Assembly: GCA_008921705.1 (NCBI GenBank)
Contig: VFFE01009081.1
Span: 16,565-80,564 of the forward strand
DNA length: 64,000 nt
Source of the DNA: Burhinus oedicnemus
Taxonomy: Eukaryota; Chordata; Aves; Charadriiformes; Burhinidae
Direction: 5' to 3'
Shown here piece by piece: positions 1 to 13,472 of the stretch. How positions within the stretch are numbered: position 1 is the stretch's first letter; every line of letters starts with the position of its first letter. The position numbers and the translations under genes were made by a program. Under the pieces are notes generated by a model that was not told where the DNA came from, did not search any database, and worked only from the letters and a program-made list of their open reading frames with translations.

Positions 1-3000
1 TTTAATAATTTATTAACCTAATACAACTCATGTATTGCTCTTTCAGAACAGTAAAGCGATAACATTTAGCTGGCGTATAGCCTTGCCCATATGGTTCCTG
101 AAGTTACCTAATTACGGTCGCAAATCTGAATACCTCAATTTAACTGAGTGCCAGAAATCCTGCTGCTAAAAATGAAAAGAAAGCGAGGTGTTATTCACTT
201 CTAAAGAGCCATTAAGATTGGCTGAGCTGCACCAATTTATACCACCGAGGCTGTGGCTGTGCATGGCTGTTTCTCTATAGGAAGCTATATGTGTTAGGGA
301 AAGCATCTGCTTTTCTGCTTCTGTGCATGACTATTTTGACACAAAAGACCACGGAGTATGGACAATTCTATCATTCCTTTTGACAATTTTAATGTATGAC
401 TTTTATTTTTAATACCTGGGCTTCTCCAGCTGCATCTTACAATTTTTATTACCATGAGCTGTACTTTTTTTCCCACTTTCTCTAGCAGACCTATCAATTT
501 TAAGCCGCTTTCTTCCTCTGCAAATTCTTGGTTAATTGAAAATGTCAGTTATTGTATTTGATGATATTTTCTCCCCTGTTCTAACTCTGGCTGTGACAGT
601 GATTGTTGCGAGGAGAGACTTTATCCTAAATCTAGTCATAAAGACGCAGTGCAAAAGCCTGAGCCGCCATAAATCAATAAGGGATTCAGGAGAGGTACTT
701 CAGCTAACAGGGATTTAAACCCCAGTTCTCATGTATCTAATCCTTTGTAGGAAAAGTACAGATATTTTTCCAATTTCTCTTAGTCTTGTTTTTAGTTTCA
801 TATATTCAGCATCCTTACCAGTGCTGCTCTTGGCTTCTCACAGAGATAGAGACCCATGAAATTAAAGCAGCCTGTTGAAAGGGCAGACGTGCTGCTTGCA
901 GCGTTAACGCAGGGAGTGCTGCGGCTCCGCACTCGGAAACGCCCAGGGAGAAGATTCAGCTGCCCTCGACGGAGCTGTCGAAGCCAGGCAGGTTGCCTGA
1001 GCCATCAGTGCCACAGGGAGGAATGGGGCCCCGAGGAGACCTTGTTCCAGGTCAGGATGAATTCCCTGGAGATGTTCGCTCCTCTGTCGTAGAGCGTACT
1101 CCGTTAGATGGTTGGCTTCTAGGTGGTTAAAGTCCGAGGAGGTGAGTCCCTTCCCAGCTTCCTAAGAAAATCCAAACACAAGCCAAAGACGAAAAAAAAA
1201 CCTCAGATTTTTCAATTTACTGGCTAAGTTTAGGAAAACGAGTGGAAGGTTGGGAAGCACCAGCGCACTGGGAGCAGACTGTAGCAATGGGGGAAGCCAC
1301 TGAAGAGCTGTCTGGGTCAATTATCCAGGCTGTTATGATTAAGAATGCAAATCTGATCCTCTTGGCAAGTCTGATGTGGGGGATTACATGGAGAAAGTGT
1401 TTGTAGGAAAAAAGAAAAAGTGACAGTTGCGGCTTACTTCCTTTGAGATCTGAAAACCCTGAAATTGCCGCTTCCACTGCTGCGTTGGGAAGATGCGGGA
1501 GTTACCGGGAAGCGTAAGACTCTCTTCTATTCCAGACTTTCAGGCAGTGTTCAGCTTAATCAGTACCAGAAAATTAAAGCAGAAGAAAATGTGCAATTGA
1601 ATTTGAGCAAGGGCCCGTGAAGCACTCTTTCCTGGAAGAACAATGACCCTCTCATCAGCATCGAAAGAAAAGTCTACCCACGGTAGCATTTTTATTCTCC
1701 AGCCGCAGACATAACTCACTCTGCATCTCGTCCGAACCTCCTTCCTAATCATCATGAAAGAGGATGACAAGGCACAAGATTATCCTCAAATACGCGCTTT
1801 TTCTTACATTTATCTGCCTGTCCTTCATCTGACTAGCAAAGAATGGGTATAGAAAAGAAAAATGAACAAGGAGGGGAAACGAGCACGGGCAGACCAGCTC
1901 TGCACTCAGACGGGAACTCCTAATCCACTTTGGTTGTGGAATGGGAATCCTTTGAGTCTCAGCACCTTTTGGTGCTGACCCTTGATATTTAATATTCTCT
2001 AAAATCCGTTCTCAGCTGACACCCCTTCATTAGCTGATACTCCTCTTTACTGTCTATAGCCACGAATTTCCAAAAGTACTTCAGTGACTTAAGCTCAGCC
2101 ACTTCCCAGGAAATTTATGTACTTACGGTGTTTGGAAAAGGCCACTCACTGCAGAACTGGGACTTTCCCGTTCGGAGCTGCCCGTCCCTTGGTGTGGGTG
2201 ACCACGGGGCCGGCCGTGGGTGGGTTGTATGGCACGCTCCTGAGGCAGGAGCCTGCAGCAAGTACAGCGGGTTATGGCTTATAAAAAATGACACTGTTAA
2301 ATGAAGTGAGACTTTGATTTTATGGGGTATGAAATGCTACTTACATACTGCAGCCTTCAACGGAGATGATCATTAAGCAGTTATTTGCACAAGAAGCTTG
2401 GATGAAAGCTGGATGTATGGTTATTTCCCCCAGTCTGGGGATGCGCCACCAGCAGGCAGCACCTGCTCGTTCCCCTGTGTCCTGGTTTGAGGTAAAACAG
2501 GACCAATTTTGTTCAGTAACTTTACTTTTTAGCTAGGCCTCTTCTAACTGCTGAAATTAACAGCAAGTTGTGCAGAAAACTGTTGGCTCTCAGAGTGATC
2601 AGACCCATGGTTATAGTTGATGCCAAGGAATGGTATGCAGAGAGGCTCCTGCTTATCCTTATTGCTCTGAAACCCAAGGGCTGCCAACTTTGGTATTTGC
2701 CCCGTTGGAGGGTGGGAAGCGGAAAAGCGTAGAGGGGTGACACCTGCGGGGAGGAGGGGACAGGACAGGTGACCCAAAACTGACCAACAAGGGTATTCCA
2801 TCCCATCTGCCTCATGCTCAGGATAAAAGCTGAGGGATCAAAGGGTCAACACTCTTTCTTCAATGGCCAGTGTCCGAGGAGGACTCTGTTGGTCTGCCTT
2901 TGATCCCGATCCGTGCGTTCCTGAACCCAGATCTGGAATCCAGTTCCCATCCGTCACTGAGTCCAGTCTGGGACTTCCCCAGTGCCTGCTGGTGATGTGA

Positions 3001-3407
3001 TTGTCATCCTGGGAGCTTGCTATGGTTTTGTATACATTTCATTATTTTCTTTTTATTATTTTATTATTAATATTTCATTAACGTAGTTTTGTTCCTTCTA
3101 AAGTCTTAAGTCTCTCTTTTTCCTCTCTCTCTCCTGCCTCCCTTCGGAAGCGGAGCAAGAGATAGAGAGCATCTGTCGTTCCATCTGATTGGGCCAATCT
3201 GGCCCAAACCTCGACACCCTGGCAGCACCCGGCCGGCTCCAGACCTGCAAAGAGGGAACTTCTGAAAAAGCACTTAGGAGCGAAGAGTTCCCACTCCTCC
3301 ATGTCACTGGAGAGGAAAGGCATTCTCATGTTTGCCCAGGCTCCTCTGGCAGATTTGCACAGGCTTTGGAGATGCGCTGTGCTTATGTTCACTACACAAC
3401 CGCATGG
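1..3407. other. Intergenic-looking DNA, nothing recognised
   Basis: No open frame here has protein-like composition, recognisable motifs or paired splice sites. A GAG|GTGAGT donor-like string occurs near 1138-1145, but the sequence before it has no sustained frame. No repeat family was recognised. The stretch is mixed-composition single-copy-looking DNA. Confidence 0.6.
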
Positions 3408-4002
3408 GCTGCATCCCCAGCAGTGTGGGCAGCAGGGCCAGGGAGGGGATTCTGCCCCTCTGCTGCGCTCTGGGGAGACCCCACCTGGAATACTGTGTCC
3501 AGCTCTGGGGACACCAACAGCAGAAGGACATGGACCTGTTGGAGTGGGGCCAGAGGAGGCCACCAAGGTGATGCGAGAAGGCTGGAGCCCCTCTGCTGTG
3601 AGGCCAGGCTGGGAGAGTTGGGGGTGTTCAGCCTGGAGAAGAGAAGGCTCCGGGGAGACCTGAGAGCCCCTTCCAGTCCCTAAAGGGGCTCCAGGAAAGC
3701 TGGGGAGGGACTCTGGATCAGGGAGTGAAGTGATAGGACGAGGGGGAATGGTTTTACACTGAAAGGGGGGAGATTTAGATGAGCTATTGGGAAGAAATTG
3801 TTGCCTGTGAGGGTGGTGAGACCCTGGCCCAGGTTGCCCAGAGCAGCTGTGGCTGCCCCATCCCTGGAGGTGTTCAAGGCCAGGTTGGACGGGGCTTGGA
3901 GCAACCTGGTCTGGTGGGAGGTGTCCCTGCTCATGGCAGGGGGTTGGGACTAGGTAGTCTTTAGAGGTCCCTTCCAACTCCAACCATTCTGTGATTCTAT
4001 GA
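3408..4002 (+). mobile_element. CR1 LINE, 5'-truncated 3' fragment
   Basis: The fragment covers the end of CR1 ORF2 and the 3' UTR. It begins in the block around CTGCATCCCCAGCAGTGTGG and passes through the conserved block GTTCAGCCTGGAGAAGAGAAG near 3628. It then carries the 3' UTR block CCCTGGAGGTGTTCAAGGCC near 3862 and ends in GTGATTCTATGA at 3991-4002. Such 5' truncation and the short repeat tail without poly(A) are typical of CR1. The 3' UTR (GGTCTGGTGGGAGGTGTCCC type) matches the element at 7446-8274 and differs from the copies further right. The open frames on both strands here are remnants or shadows of CR1, not host genes. Confidence 0.93.
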
Positions 4003-7000
4003 TAATATTGTGAACAATATATGTGTTCAGGCAGTGTCCAGAAACCCGCCCTGCATTGCCTGAACTGCTGTTCCAGTGAGACCAGACGTGGTGGGTCCTG
4101 CCCAGTGGCTGCATGGTCAGAGGGACAAGGGACAGCAAGGGATAGGCAGGACGGCATGGGGACCAGTGTAAGGGGGAGGGCGGGTGGTCTCGGGGTACGG
4201 GGGCAACAGAGCTCCTCTGACGATGGAGCAGCAAAAAGGTTCCAGGAGGGGCTTTGAGAGAAGAAAACAAAACGGCTTGGCCGCTGCTTACGGCAGGTTC
4301 TTGCTGAGAACGAAGTATTTCATGAAAGAAATGGAAATTCTGGCTGCATCCAGCAGGGGCTGGGCTCAGAGGCAGGACCAGGGGGGGATTTGTCTGCACA
4401 GCCACAGGTTGACCGCGTGGGAAGAAATACTGTATTTATTACAAGCAGGGGCAAAACTGTGGCCGTGCTCCCATGGCGGCATGCGGGGAGCCGGGAGGGC
4501 CGAGGGGAGCTCGCGCTGCCCGGTGGGCACGGACAGGGAGCAGCCATGCCACTGCCCACCGGGACAGGGACGGGGCGGCACCGGGACACCGGGCTCATGG
4601 AGCTTGCACAGAAACATCTTTACATCAAATTTGACTATCCGATGTTGGCAAGAGATTTGATCCAATGAGAAGCTTTATTTTATTATGCATTTTTTTTGTA
4701 CCCGGGGGGGCTGCTTTTCTTGTAACAAACATTATAACTTATTCTCATGGAGCAGAGAGATACCACTCCAGTTTGCAGCGCCTTTATTACAGCAAACTCC
4801 GTTCCTGCGGGGTTTCCCCTTGGCTCTGACCGAGGGGCCGGGTCGGGCTGGGCATGCTGAGCCCCTGGCTTTGCCAGGAAAAGGCTGGTTTTGTCTCTGC
4901 CAGATTTTACTCGAGTCCTTTAGAAATTCATACAGACACTTGAAATATGCGATTAAATTCCCAAAGTGACCAGGTTGCTGTACCAGCACAAAAGCTTTAT
5001 TTTAATGTGTTGCCAGAAGTATGAGGAGTCAACAATTAGGGGAACCTGCAGGTCGTAAGGAAGAACAAAGTAAATAACGGCTTTTGCCCCTTGCCTTACT
5101 CTGTCATTGCAATCAGGCTCACCTCTTGCTTTTCATTTAACAGCCACTTACCCATTTCAACACTTCTACTTGTTGAAAAGCAAAGGTGAAGCAAAGGCAT
5201 CGCTTCCACTCGCTGCTGCCGTGGCTGCCTCTGCCCCCGGCCCCGAACCGCAGCGCCGGAGCCTGGGCGGGCGTCCCGGGGCTCAGCCCTCCGCTGCGGG
5301 CACGGCCCCATCCTGCATCCAGCCCGCCGCGGCGCCGGCTGCGCTCTCCTGGGCTCTGGGTATTATTATCCTATTAATTCGTATGTGGTAACCTGACAGT
5401 AACGTGATTCACAGAGCCAATAACAGTTTTTGATAACAATAATGCAATTGCTAAGCCTGAGTCCTTAACCAGTACAGCTCAGTGGGGAAACATTGACTTC
5501 AGATATGTTGTGCTGCTTCAGCTCCTAATAGTCAAAATACTTAATATTGATTTCTTCTTCTTTTTAAAAAAAAAAAAAAAAGAATTAGTCATGGCGCACT
5601 GTTTCTTGGCAATTAATGTCTTTAATATATGAAAACACAGCATTGCATTGCGCAGGTTTGACACTTAACCAAAGTAATTAGTGTATGCAATAATGATTCT
5701 TACAGTTTTTCCCCACTGTAAGAAATAAAACAACTGTGAATAGTTTGTTAAAACCTGGACATCACACCAAGCTTTTAATGCACATGAGTAAATCAACTTC
5801 TGTCCCATCCTGCTGCTCATCCCACCCGGCACAGAGGAGCTACAGGTCCCCGGCCCCGCACGGGGAGCTGCCCTGCCCTCCCCGCGGCCAGCGTGCCCAG
5901 CTGGCCGCACGTGTCCCCGCTGTGGTTTGCTCTGCCTGTGGCACCGGCCAGTCTGAAATCGATGATTTTTCCAGTCCCTGGGAACAGGGAAGAGGTTATT
6001 TCTTTGCAACAGCCTCCAAGGTCAGGGCTGCTAGCCGGCGTAGAGCCAAAGGCGCTGCCGAAAGTCGCGCCGTGTCCTCGACGTGGGCACGGCCGGCACA
6101 CGGGGCACGTCCCCAGCGGCCAAGTGGCGGTGGCCCCGCGTGGGAGAAGGGACACACCAAGCACATGGCATCAGGTGCCAAACGAGCCTGTCCCAGTTCC
6201 ACGGCACAGACATCCTCTTGCTCGCAATCCCTCTCCCAGGGCAGGTGGTTCAGTGCCATGAAGGTGTTCTTGAAATAGGATTGAAAGCGCTCGGGTGGTC
6301 TTTGCTTTGTTTAATCTGCCATCCCCCTTTTGAGAAAATTGGGGGCTGTTGCATCCAGTTTGAGCGCAGGTATTGACGAATTCACCTCAAAGACCCCCTC
6401 ACAGTAAATAGGTATGAGAAGTGCAAAAGCTGGATAAAACTGCTCGCCACCTTCCAACGCCTGTAAAAGCACAAACGCCATTCCAGCACGGGGACACTGC
6501 CGTAAGGAATTGCAGCTCCCCGTGTCGGTGCGATGCTGGGGAGCTCTCGAAGCATCTGTCTGTGGGCAATGGCTTTAAAGTCCCCGGGCAGGACAGATGC
6601 TCTGCTCACGGTTCATCCTTAACGCCCCAGTTCACGCGTTTTCATTTCGAAGCCGTTTTTACAGCCGTTCGCGTTGCACGAAAATGGTATTTGTAATAGG
6701 CAGGAAGTTTTAGTGTCAGGAGAAATCCTGGTACAGCTGTATTTGAGAAAAGTGTTCCAATCGTATTGGATTTTTAAACGGGGGTTGGAACCGCTGGCAG
6801 CAGCGTGGGCACCACTGCGGGGAGCCCGCCGGGGTGGAAGTTGTGCGATGCTGAAATACTCGGAACTCCTGCTTGTAAGGAGATCCCAGTCCGCGGGCAG
6901 CAGTCCTGTGTAGATAGCTCCCAGGCATGCTGTTAAGGATTTTCCTACTTCTCACAGCAAGTCGCTTCTTTACTGGCCACAGTAATTATAAACATTTTAC

Positions 7001-7445
7001 TGAAAATTTCACTTTCAGTATGTCGGGTTGGGTTTTTTCTATTTAGATGCTACCTGAATGCTTCTGCTTTATTTAGCCATCACGGTTAGTCATTAAATAC
7101 AGTTGATTGCAATGTTACATAGAAGGGAAAGGTCACCAAGGTGCCAGCGCTCAACCAGAGCTGTGCTGACACCGGGGCTCATGTCCCGTTTCTCCTCCCC
7201 ATCCCCACTGCAGCTGGGGGGCTGCAAAAGAGTTCAGTTCACTCTGATGCTGGCACCGGTGCCTTGTCTCATGATGAATTTTTTCCCTTTTGTCCATATT
7301 TTTCTTATTCAACGGCATCATCTGAATGATGGAAATTTAGACTGATTTCATACATGGAAAAAAATGGGCTGAAAAAGCTGCCTTTTCCTTGCCCATTCTG
7401 CAACAGCAGTGAGAAAATGCCGTATGCGCTCTCCTGAATTGTACA
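4003..7445. other. Non-coding DNA with small GC-rich patches
   Basis: No gene was recognised. CpG-richer patches lie near 4480-4600, 5200-5350 and 5820-6170. They produce several overlapping open frames on both strands with arginine/proline/alanine-rich, low-information translations, as expected of GC-rich DNA. An A16 run lies at 5566-5581. Confidence 0.55.
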
Positions 7446-8036
7446 ATCCAGGCAAATCATGCCTGACGAATTTGGTGGCCTTCTACGATGGCGTCACAGT
7501 TTTGGCGGATAAGGGGAGAGCAACTGACATCACCTACCTGGACTTGTGCAAAGCATTCAACACTGTCCCACACAACATCCTGGTCTCTAAATTGGAGAGA
7601 CATGGATTTGATGGATGGACTGCTTGGTAGATAAGTAATTGTCTGGATGGATGCACTCAGAGAGTTGTGGTCAACGGCTTGATGTCCAAGTGGTGAGCAC
7701 TGACAAGTGGCATTCCTCAGGGGTCAGTACTGAGACTGGTACTATTTAACATCTCTGTTGGAGACATGGACAGTAGGATCGAGTGCGCCCTCAGCAAGTT
7801 TGCTGATGACACCAAGCTTTGTGGAGCGGTCAACACACTGGAGGGAAGGGATGCCATCCAGAGGGATCTGGACAGGCTGGAGAGGTGGGCCTGTGCCAGC
7901 CTCATGAAGTTCAACAAGGCCAAGTGCAAGGTCCTGCACATGGGTCAGGGCAATCCCAAGCACAAATCCAGGCTGGGTGGAGAATGGATGGAGAGGTGCC
8001 CTGAGGAGAGGGACTTGGGGCCGTTAGTTTTAAACT
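7446..8036 (+). pseudogene. CR1 ORF2 reverse-transcriptase remnant
   Basis: This is a decayed piece of the CR1 non-LTR retrotransposon polymerase, which copies CR1 RNA at a nicked target. One frame (to 7630) carries the palm-domain sequence [20 protein letters not shown], including the conserved aspartate of motif A. It stops at a TAG after GFDGWTAW. The nucleotide stretch at about 7707-7735 still resembles the family SGIPQGSVL motif. A second frame from 7766 carries FADDTKL, the catalytic motif C aspartate pair, and continues to KFNKAKCKVLHMG. The stop at 7628, the interruption before 7766 and the deletion near 8021 make it non-functional. It is a fossil of a mobile element, not a host gene. 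Confidence 0.9.
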
Positions 8037-8274
8037 GAGAGATTAGGTTAGGTATTGGGAAGAAATTTTTCACTCTGATTGGTGAGGCACTGGCCCAGGT
8101 TGCCCAGAGAAGCTGTGGCTGCCCCATCCCTGGAGGTGTTCAAGGCCAGGTTGGATGAGGCTCGGAGCAACCTGGTCTGGTGGGAGGTGTCCCTGCCCAT
8201 GGCAGGGGGGGTGGGAATAGATGATCTTTAAGGTTCCTTCCTACTTAAACCATTCTAAAATTCTGATTCTATGA
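7446..8274 (+). mobile_element. CR1 LINE with reverse-transcriptase region, internally deleted
   Basis: This is the longest CR1 copy in the window, reaching 5' into the reverse-transcriptase domain. Its 5' end is truncated near 7446. ORF2 sequence runs to about 8021, where it jumps directly to the 3' UTR block (TTAGTTTTAAACTGAGAGAT). The C-terminal part of ORF2 is therefore missing through an internal deletion. The 3' UTR ends in TTCTGATTCTATGA at 8261-8274. It belongs to the same 3' UTR class as the copy at 3408-4002. Confidence 0.93.
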
Positions 8275-11200
8275 ATAGCAAAGGGACGGTGCAGGGTGGG
8301 TTTGGCAGCGCGGGGTCACCTGCCCCATCATGGGCATCCATGCTGGGTGCTGAGGGTCACGGAGCCCTCTCAATTCCCTGCTTCCAATGGGGACTGTGGC
8401 AGCTCCTGAGACGTGGCAGCGGGGCTCCCGGCTTTCGGGCACCGGTTGCGTAGCAGCACACAGCCATAACAGAGAGCGGAGCTGCTCCTTGGCCGATGCT
8501 CACTCCTGAGTGTGTGAGCAAAAGAGCATCATGGATGCATTTTATTGTTCAAGTATATGCCCATGATTTGATGGGGTTTCCGATGACAAACGACCGTCTC
8601 TCATTTTTAAGGTCCTGCGAGCTGAGCTGCCATTGGGAGGAGGCGTCCAAGCGAATGCCCTGGTAGGGCTGGGCAGAGGGTGGGTGCCAGTGCCATGCTG
8701 GGGACCCCTCGGGGAGAGGTGGGTGGGTGAGTGGGCACAGCAGTGCCCTCGACCACCAGCACATGGGGCTTCCCTCTGTCTGAGCACAACACAAACATCT
8801 GCCCATGGCAAATAATCTCCGGCATGTTGGGAAAGTTAAGCCTGTAAGTACTGCCCTGAATTAGAGCTTACAACTGAGGAAGCCCTGCTGAGATCAGTAA
8901 AGATAATTTTGGTCTCCATGATTAAAGCTGAGAGCAGACTCTATCCCCAGGAAACACGTCTCCAACCACGTCCCATCGGAGGCAAAGCATCACTGTGACC
9001 ATTTTTGGATGCAGCACGCTGCTTATTGGGGGCGGAAGCTGCCTGCAGCCACCTGCCAGCGTTGAAGGTGGACCCAGACTCGCTGAACTTCTCGAAAAGG
9101 AGGTTCTGAAACAAATATGACCCCTTGAGCAAATAACCACAAGGTAATGAGGTAAGTAATGTTAAGGAGAAAAAAAAAAATCAGTTTTCATTTTGAAGTT
9201 AGTTTGGGGTCTACATGGGACAGTAAGTGCTGCAAAGGTGCGTCCTGAGTGCTGCTCATCTCCCAGTGTGTCTTCTGGCTGGATGTCCCCACCCAGCTCA
9301 TCTTCTCAAAGTGGGTATAGAAAGGGCAGCTGAAAAAAAGAGATCGAATAACAATGAGAAACACTCAGCTGAGTCCGTGAAACTCCTGGCGATAATGGAC
9401 TTCTCCTCTGCATCTGGTGATGTGATTCCTCTCCCTGTCCTACTGCTGGTCACTGGGTTTAACATCAGTCCGTGTCCTCCTGCGCCTGCATGCTCAGCCT
9501 GTATCCTGGTGAGCTCATCCTGGGAAACTGAGATTCCCGTTCTTCTCCTCACCCCATAGCTTTAATGTAGACTCTCAAATTTCTGCAGCAATGCCGACAG
9601 CAAGCTGGAGTCACCTCCCTGCTGCTACCTGCCATCATCTAAGAGGGTTCCCATCCCAGGTGATGAGGTGGGGCTGCCAGCATGCACGGACCTGCCTGGG
9701 GTGGCAGATGGTGGGCGCACAAAGGTGGCTGCTCAGGTCCAAACCTGAGGTCCATGGATGTTTCTCCAGCTCTTGCCCCCCCATGGTTACACCACTACTT
9801 GGTAATATCACCCCACTTTTTTAACTTTTTTTTTACAAGATGTTAAAATGTGTGGAAAGGCTTGAAAATCTGACCTGCAAACGAAGATGTTCAAAGCCAG
9901 AGTGAAAATAAACGGCTCCTGACAGTTGCTGCTATTGTTCTTGGGGATAATGGGAGAGGCAGCACGGGCTGGGGAGGGAGGGCTCTGATTCATAATTTGT
10001 CAACCCACAATGTTTACAGTACTTAGGCTGGGAAAAATACCTGTTCACAGAAACGATCCTCAATAGGCTTTGCTTTCTACTTACTGCCATTGCTTAGTAA
10101 CAGCTCTATTTTTAAATGCTAAGAGGGTATTAGACCAAAAAAAAAAAAAAAGAAAGTTTACTCAATCTCTGATCTAACGGGCGTTAAACTCAGCGGGGAC
10201 GTGGCCGTTGGCCTGGGGGGAGCTGGCCTGAGCATGGGTGGGCTGCGGACACGGGGAGCCCCGTGCTGGCCGGCCGGGGGCTGTCGGTGCCAAGAGCTGC
10301 CCCCGCCAACCTTCAACTCTTCCACTGGAGTTTTTTTTTTAAAAATGAATAGAATCTGTGCAGCCCTCAGCGTTGTTAGCTCATGGTGACCTCCCGGTAA
10401 ATCCTGTCGAAATGAGTGATGGGACTTCCCTAGTGCAGGTGAAGGTGGGCTGATGAGGAAGGAGAGCATGGATGTAGGGAGTTGAGCTTGGGAAGCAAGA
10501 GTTGAGGCTCTTCGGCTGCCCTCCTTCCCTGGGTCATCTTCTCCAGCGCAGCATCCCTTTGGAAAGAAACCTCTTACGGCTTCTGCTAAAGAGTATTTCC
10601 AGGAGTATCCAAATGTCCTGAAATACTGTCCTGATCAACTTATTTAGGAAATGGGTCTTGCAAGTCTCGTGGAGTCGGGAGCGCAGCCCATCCATCCCGC
10701 TGCCCCACAGTGGTACTGGGATGGTCCCAGCCACGTCCTGCCCGCGTGATCTTCCCTCGCTAGAAATATCGAGACAAATGGGGTGAGCTGTTTCGGACTA
10801 AGCCCTGTGCCCAATCCACTGAAGCTCATGGAGAGTTAATTCACTTCACTGGCATTTGCAGCGGACAGAGTATTTTCCTCCATCCAGGTCTAATGATTAG
10901 TGTTTATTAGTTCTTTTCCTTTCTTGAGGATACAGCAGATAAACTCATTGAAATCCCTCGGGGACATAAATGTGCTTGGCCAAGGGAGACCCCAGTGCCA
11001 GCGAAGAGTTGGTATTTCTGCTAACAGGTTGTTCCTAGTCTCGTGCCACCATTACCTATTGTTGTATTTTTCATATATTTACATAAGGGATATGGTATTA
11101 AATATGTGCAAAACCTCAATTGTTTTGTGGCTGATTAAATGTCAAAACAAGGCTCAGGGTTTTGGTAACGGCAAAGCCATTTACTGTGCATACCTTTGAT

Positions 11201-12773
11201 TGCCGCGCATACCATTCCTGCTGCAAGATGATCGTAATAAGAAAGTAATAAACCAGAACATAAGTGGCTGCTTTATTTTTTGAGATATCCCAGTGACGCT
11301 GTTTTGGGAGCCCTGCCAGGCTGCAGCTGCCTTCTGCTGCCGGCTCCTCTCCTCCCTGCCCGCGGAGGGTCCCTGGAAGCCCGGTGCCCCGCTGGGAAGG
11401 GCAACCTGTGCGCAGCAACTACGCAAAAACCATCTGCAGAGAGAAAAGTAGGGTGAGTTACCAAATACCCGGAATCCCAGAAATGATTCAGAGCTTTTTT
11501 CGTAGCTATGAATAATAAGAAGATGTCAGGAAAATATGTATTTTTTAAAATAATGATGAAAAGTATGTTATGAACAGAGTCCTGAGTGTGCAAATTGCAG
11601 TTTCCTGGGACATTTAAAGCCAGAGTCATCACAACAGTGAACCTTTACGGAGGAGTAACGCTGGATCACCCGGTAGACAGTTTATGTTGCTCATGGCTGT
11701 GAAGAAATAATTGCTCTTGGATGCATCCTGCAATTCACGGTGGCCTTACCACCAAGTCCTCCTTTGCGGCATTTCTTTCGGTGCAGCTTTTACGGGTCCC
11801 CCTTACACACGCGTGCGCCCGTGCGGTTTTGCTCACCAGCACGTGGCTGTGCGTCACCAGGCACTCGCCGTACCCCGCCAGCCCGAGGCAGAGCCCACCG
11901 CGGGCTCTGCGCCGCAGCCTCCGGACGACTGGCACCGCCTCCCCTCCTATGGCCGTGCCAGTCCGCATCTGGCACGGGATTCTTATTTATGGCTAATTTT
12001 GTCTTGCCCATTGGGATCCGCAGCGTTTCGGGGCTGGAAGCCCATCCGTGGTGGGGGTCTGGCGCGGGCACCTGCCGGCAGCTCTCCCTCCCTCGCCTAC
12101 ACAACATGTATTTTAATTTTAGAAGTAGAAAGAATTCAAGTATCTTAAAGGTCAGAAGGCTATGAAACGGGGCATAAACACAGACTGTTTCTGTGAAAAT
12201 ATAATGGAGCGCATGGTGAGTATTTGTTGCTGCTGCAGTATCTGCAATGTATTTTCGACACAGGCTTGCTGCAGAGTGCAGCCCACTGCAGCAAGGGAGG
12301 GAAGTCGAATTTTCCTCCTCCTGCGCTCGGCGGAAAGCGCCGTGTGTGTGCTTTGATGAGAGGTACAGCAAAAATGTAATAGCCAACAACTTTGCCAGCA
12401 CTGACAGAAAACACTAGTGGGAAGCCTCTGCATCAAAGCAATTCTCATTTCCCCATGTTCGCAGCGGAGTTAAGAATGACCTTCATCTGCTCTTCATACA
12501 GGCGGCTCCGACAGGGAAAGTCATGCATGAATTGTGGCAAATTTAGATGAAATTATGGATTTGAGAGACAGCTGTAATTAGGTTTGAAGCAGACATTTAA
12601 ATACTTTTTGCCAGATCGACCTAGAGAGCTCAGCCTTCTCCAGGGCGGAATTTAAATAGCAGCGAAGGCTTTTCTGCACCACCTGAACATCAGCCCTTGG
12701 GAGACAGGTACACGGCTCGGAGGAAGAGAAAATGGAAGGGAGAGAATCGGTGATTCTTCTGACCACAGCCCCG
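8275..12773. other. Non-coding DNA, no gene recognised
   Basis: Mixed-composition sequence. GC-rich patches at about 11300-11420 and 11800-11960 account for the overlapping open frames on both strands. A-rich runs lie near 9171-9180 and 10137-10152. No splice-paired exon, RNA gene or repeat family was recognised. Confidence 0.55.
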
Positions 12774-12821
12774 AATGATCTTTAAGGTCCCTTCCAACTC
12801 TGACCGTTCTATGATCCTGTG
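12774..12821 (+). mobile_element. CR1 LINE 3' terminal stub
   Basis: Only about 48 bp of the CR1 3' end remain: the block ATGATCTTTAAGGTCCCTTC, followed by CAACTCTGACC and the degenerate tail TTCTATGATCCTGTGA. Extreme 5' truncation of this kind is common for CR1. The flanking sequence is not CR1. Confidence 0.8.
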
Positions 12822-13395
12822 ACCCCTGTGGTCAGCACTGAATATCCCGGCGGCTCCCGTGCGTTGCCTGCAATATTAACATTTAAAAAACCCCATAATC
12901 TGAAAGCAATTGCAACCTCAGGAGATGAATTAGTGTCTGGGCTCACCTCGGCACTGTTCTAGCCTGACCCAGTCCAGGGTGGCAGGAACGGGACGGGACT
13001 CTCCTACCCAATATCAAGTTGGGTAGAGGTTCAGCTGCTCAGGGTGGAAATCACCCGGGAATTGATGCCAGGCTCTGGGGAGTTGTGAATTCCCATGGGA
13101 AGCAGCCACCGGCTGCACCAGCTGGGTTTCCCTGCGGTGCCCAGGCTGCAGCCCCGGCCGGCAAACGCCAGGAGCGTGATCCTCCCAGCACCCACGGAGG
13201 TGTTCTAACTCTCCCAGTAGGGAAGAGTGAGCGGTTTAAGATGCCTGGTCATCATCTTTTATAACAGGTTTCTAAAGTACTTTCCGATAATACAGATTAA
13301 ATAATTTCACTATTAAGGAGAAGAAATGAGTTGTTCCATTTTGAAAAAGGGTTATAACTTCTGACGTTATAGCCTGCTGATGTCATACACTTAAG

Positions 13396-13472
13396 AAAAG
13401 TTAACTTTTTCTGTTACCTGATCCAACGTAATTTGCATTTTTTGACCTACTACAGGCCGCAGGGATGCAAAT
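13396..13472. promoter_or_regulatory. Candidate enhancer motif cluster: palindrome plus two inverted octamers
   Basis: Seen directly: a perfect 14-bp palindrome AAAAGTTAACTTTT at 13396-13409, a perfect POU octamer in reverse orientation (ATTTGCAT, 13431-13438), and a second in forward orientation (ATGCAAAT, 13465-13472). GTTAAC is the half-site core of HNF1-type homeodomain factors, and ATGCAAAT is the classical Oct/POU site. The cluster lies about 5 kb upstream of the CpG-island promoter. Function is inferred from motifs only. Confidence 0.3.

Noticed and set aside
1138..1146. GAG|GTGAGT splice donor as the end of an exon
   Set aside because: There is no sustained open frame, acceptor or promoter upstream to pair with it.
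3078..4157. 359-codon minus-strand open frame
   Set aside because: It lies antisense across a CR1 fragment. The translation is low-complexity and matches nothing recognised.
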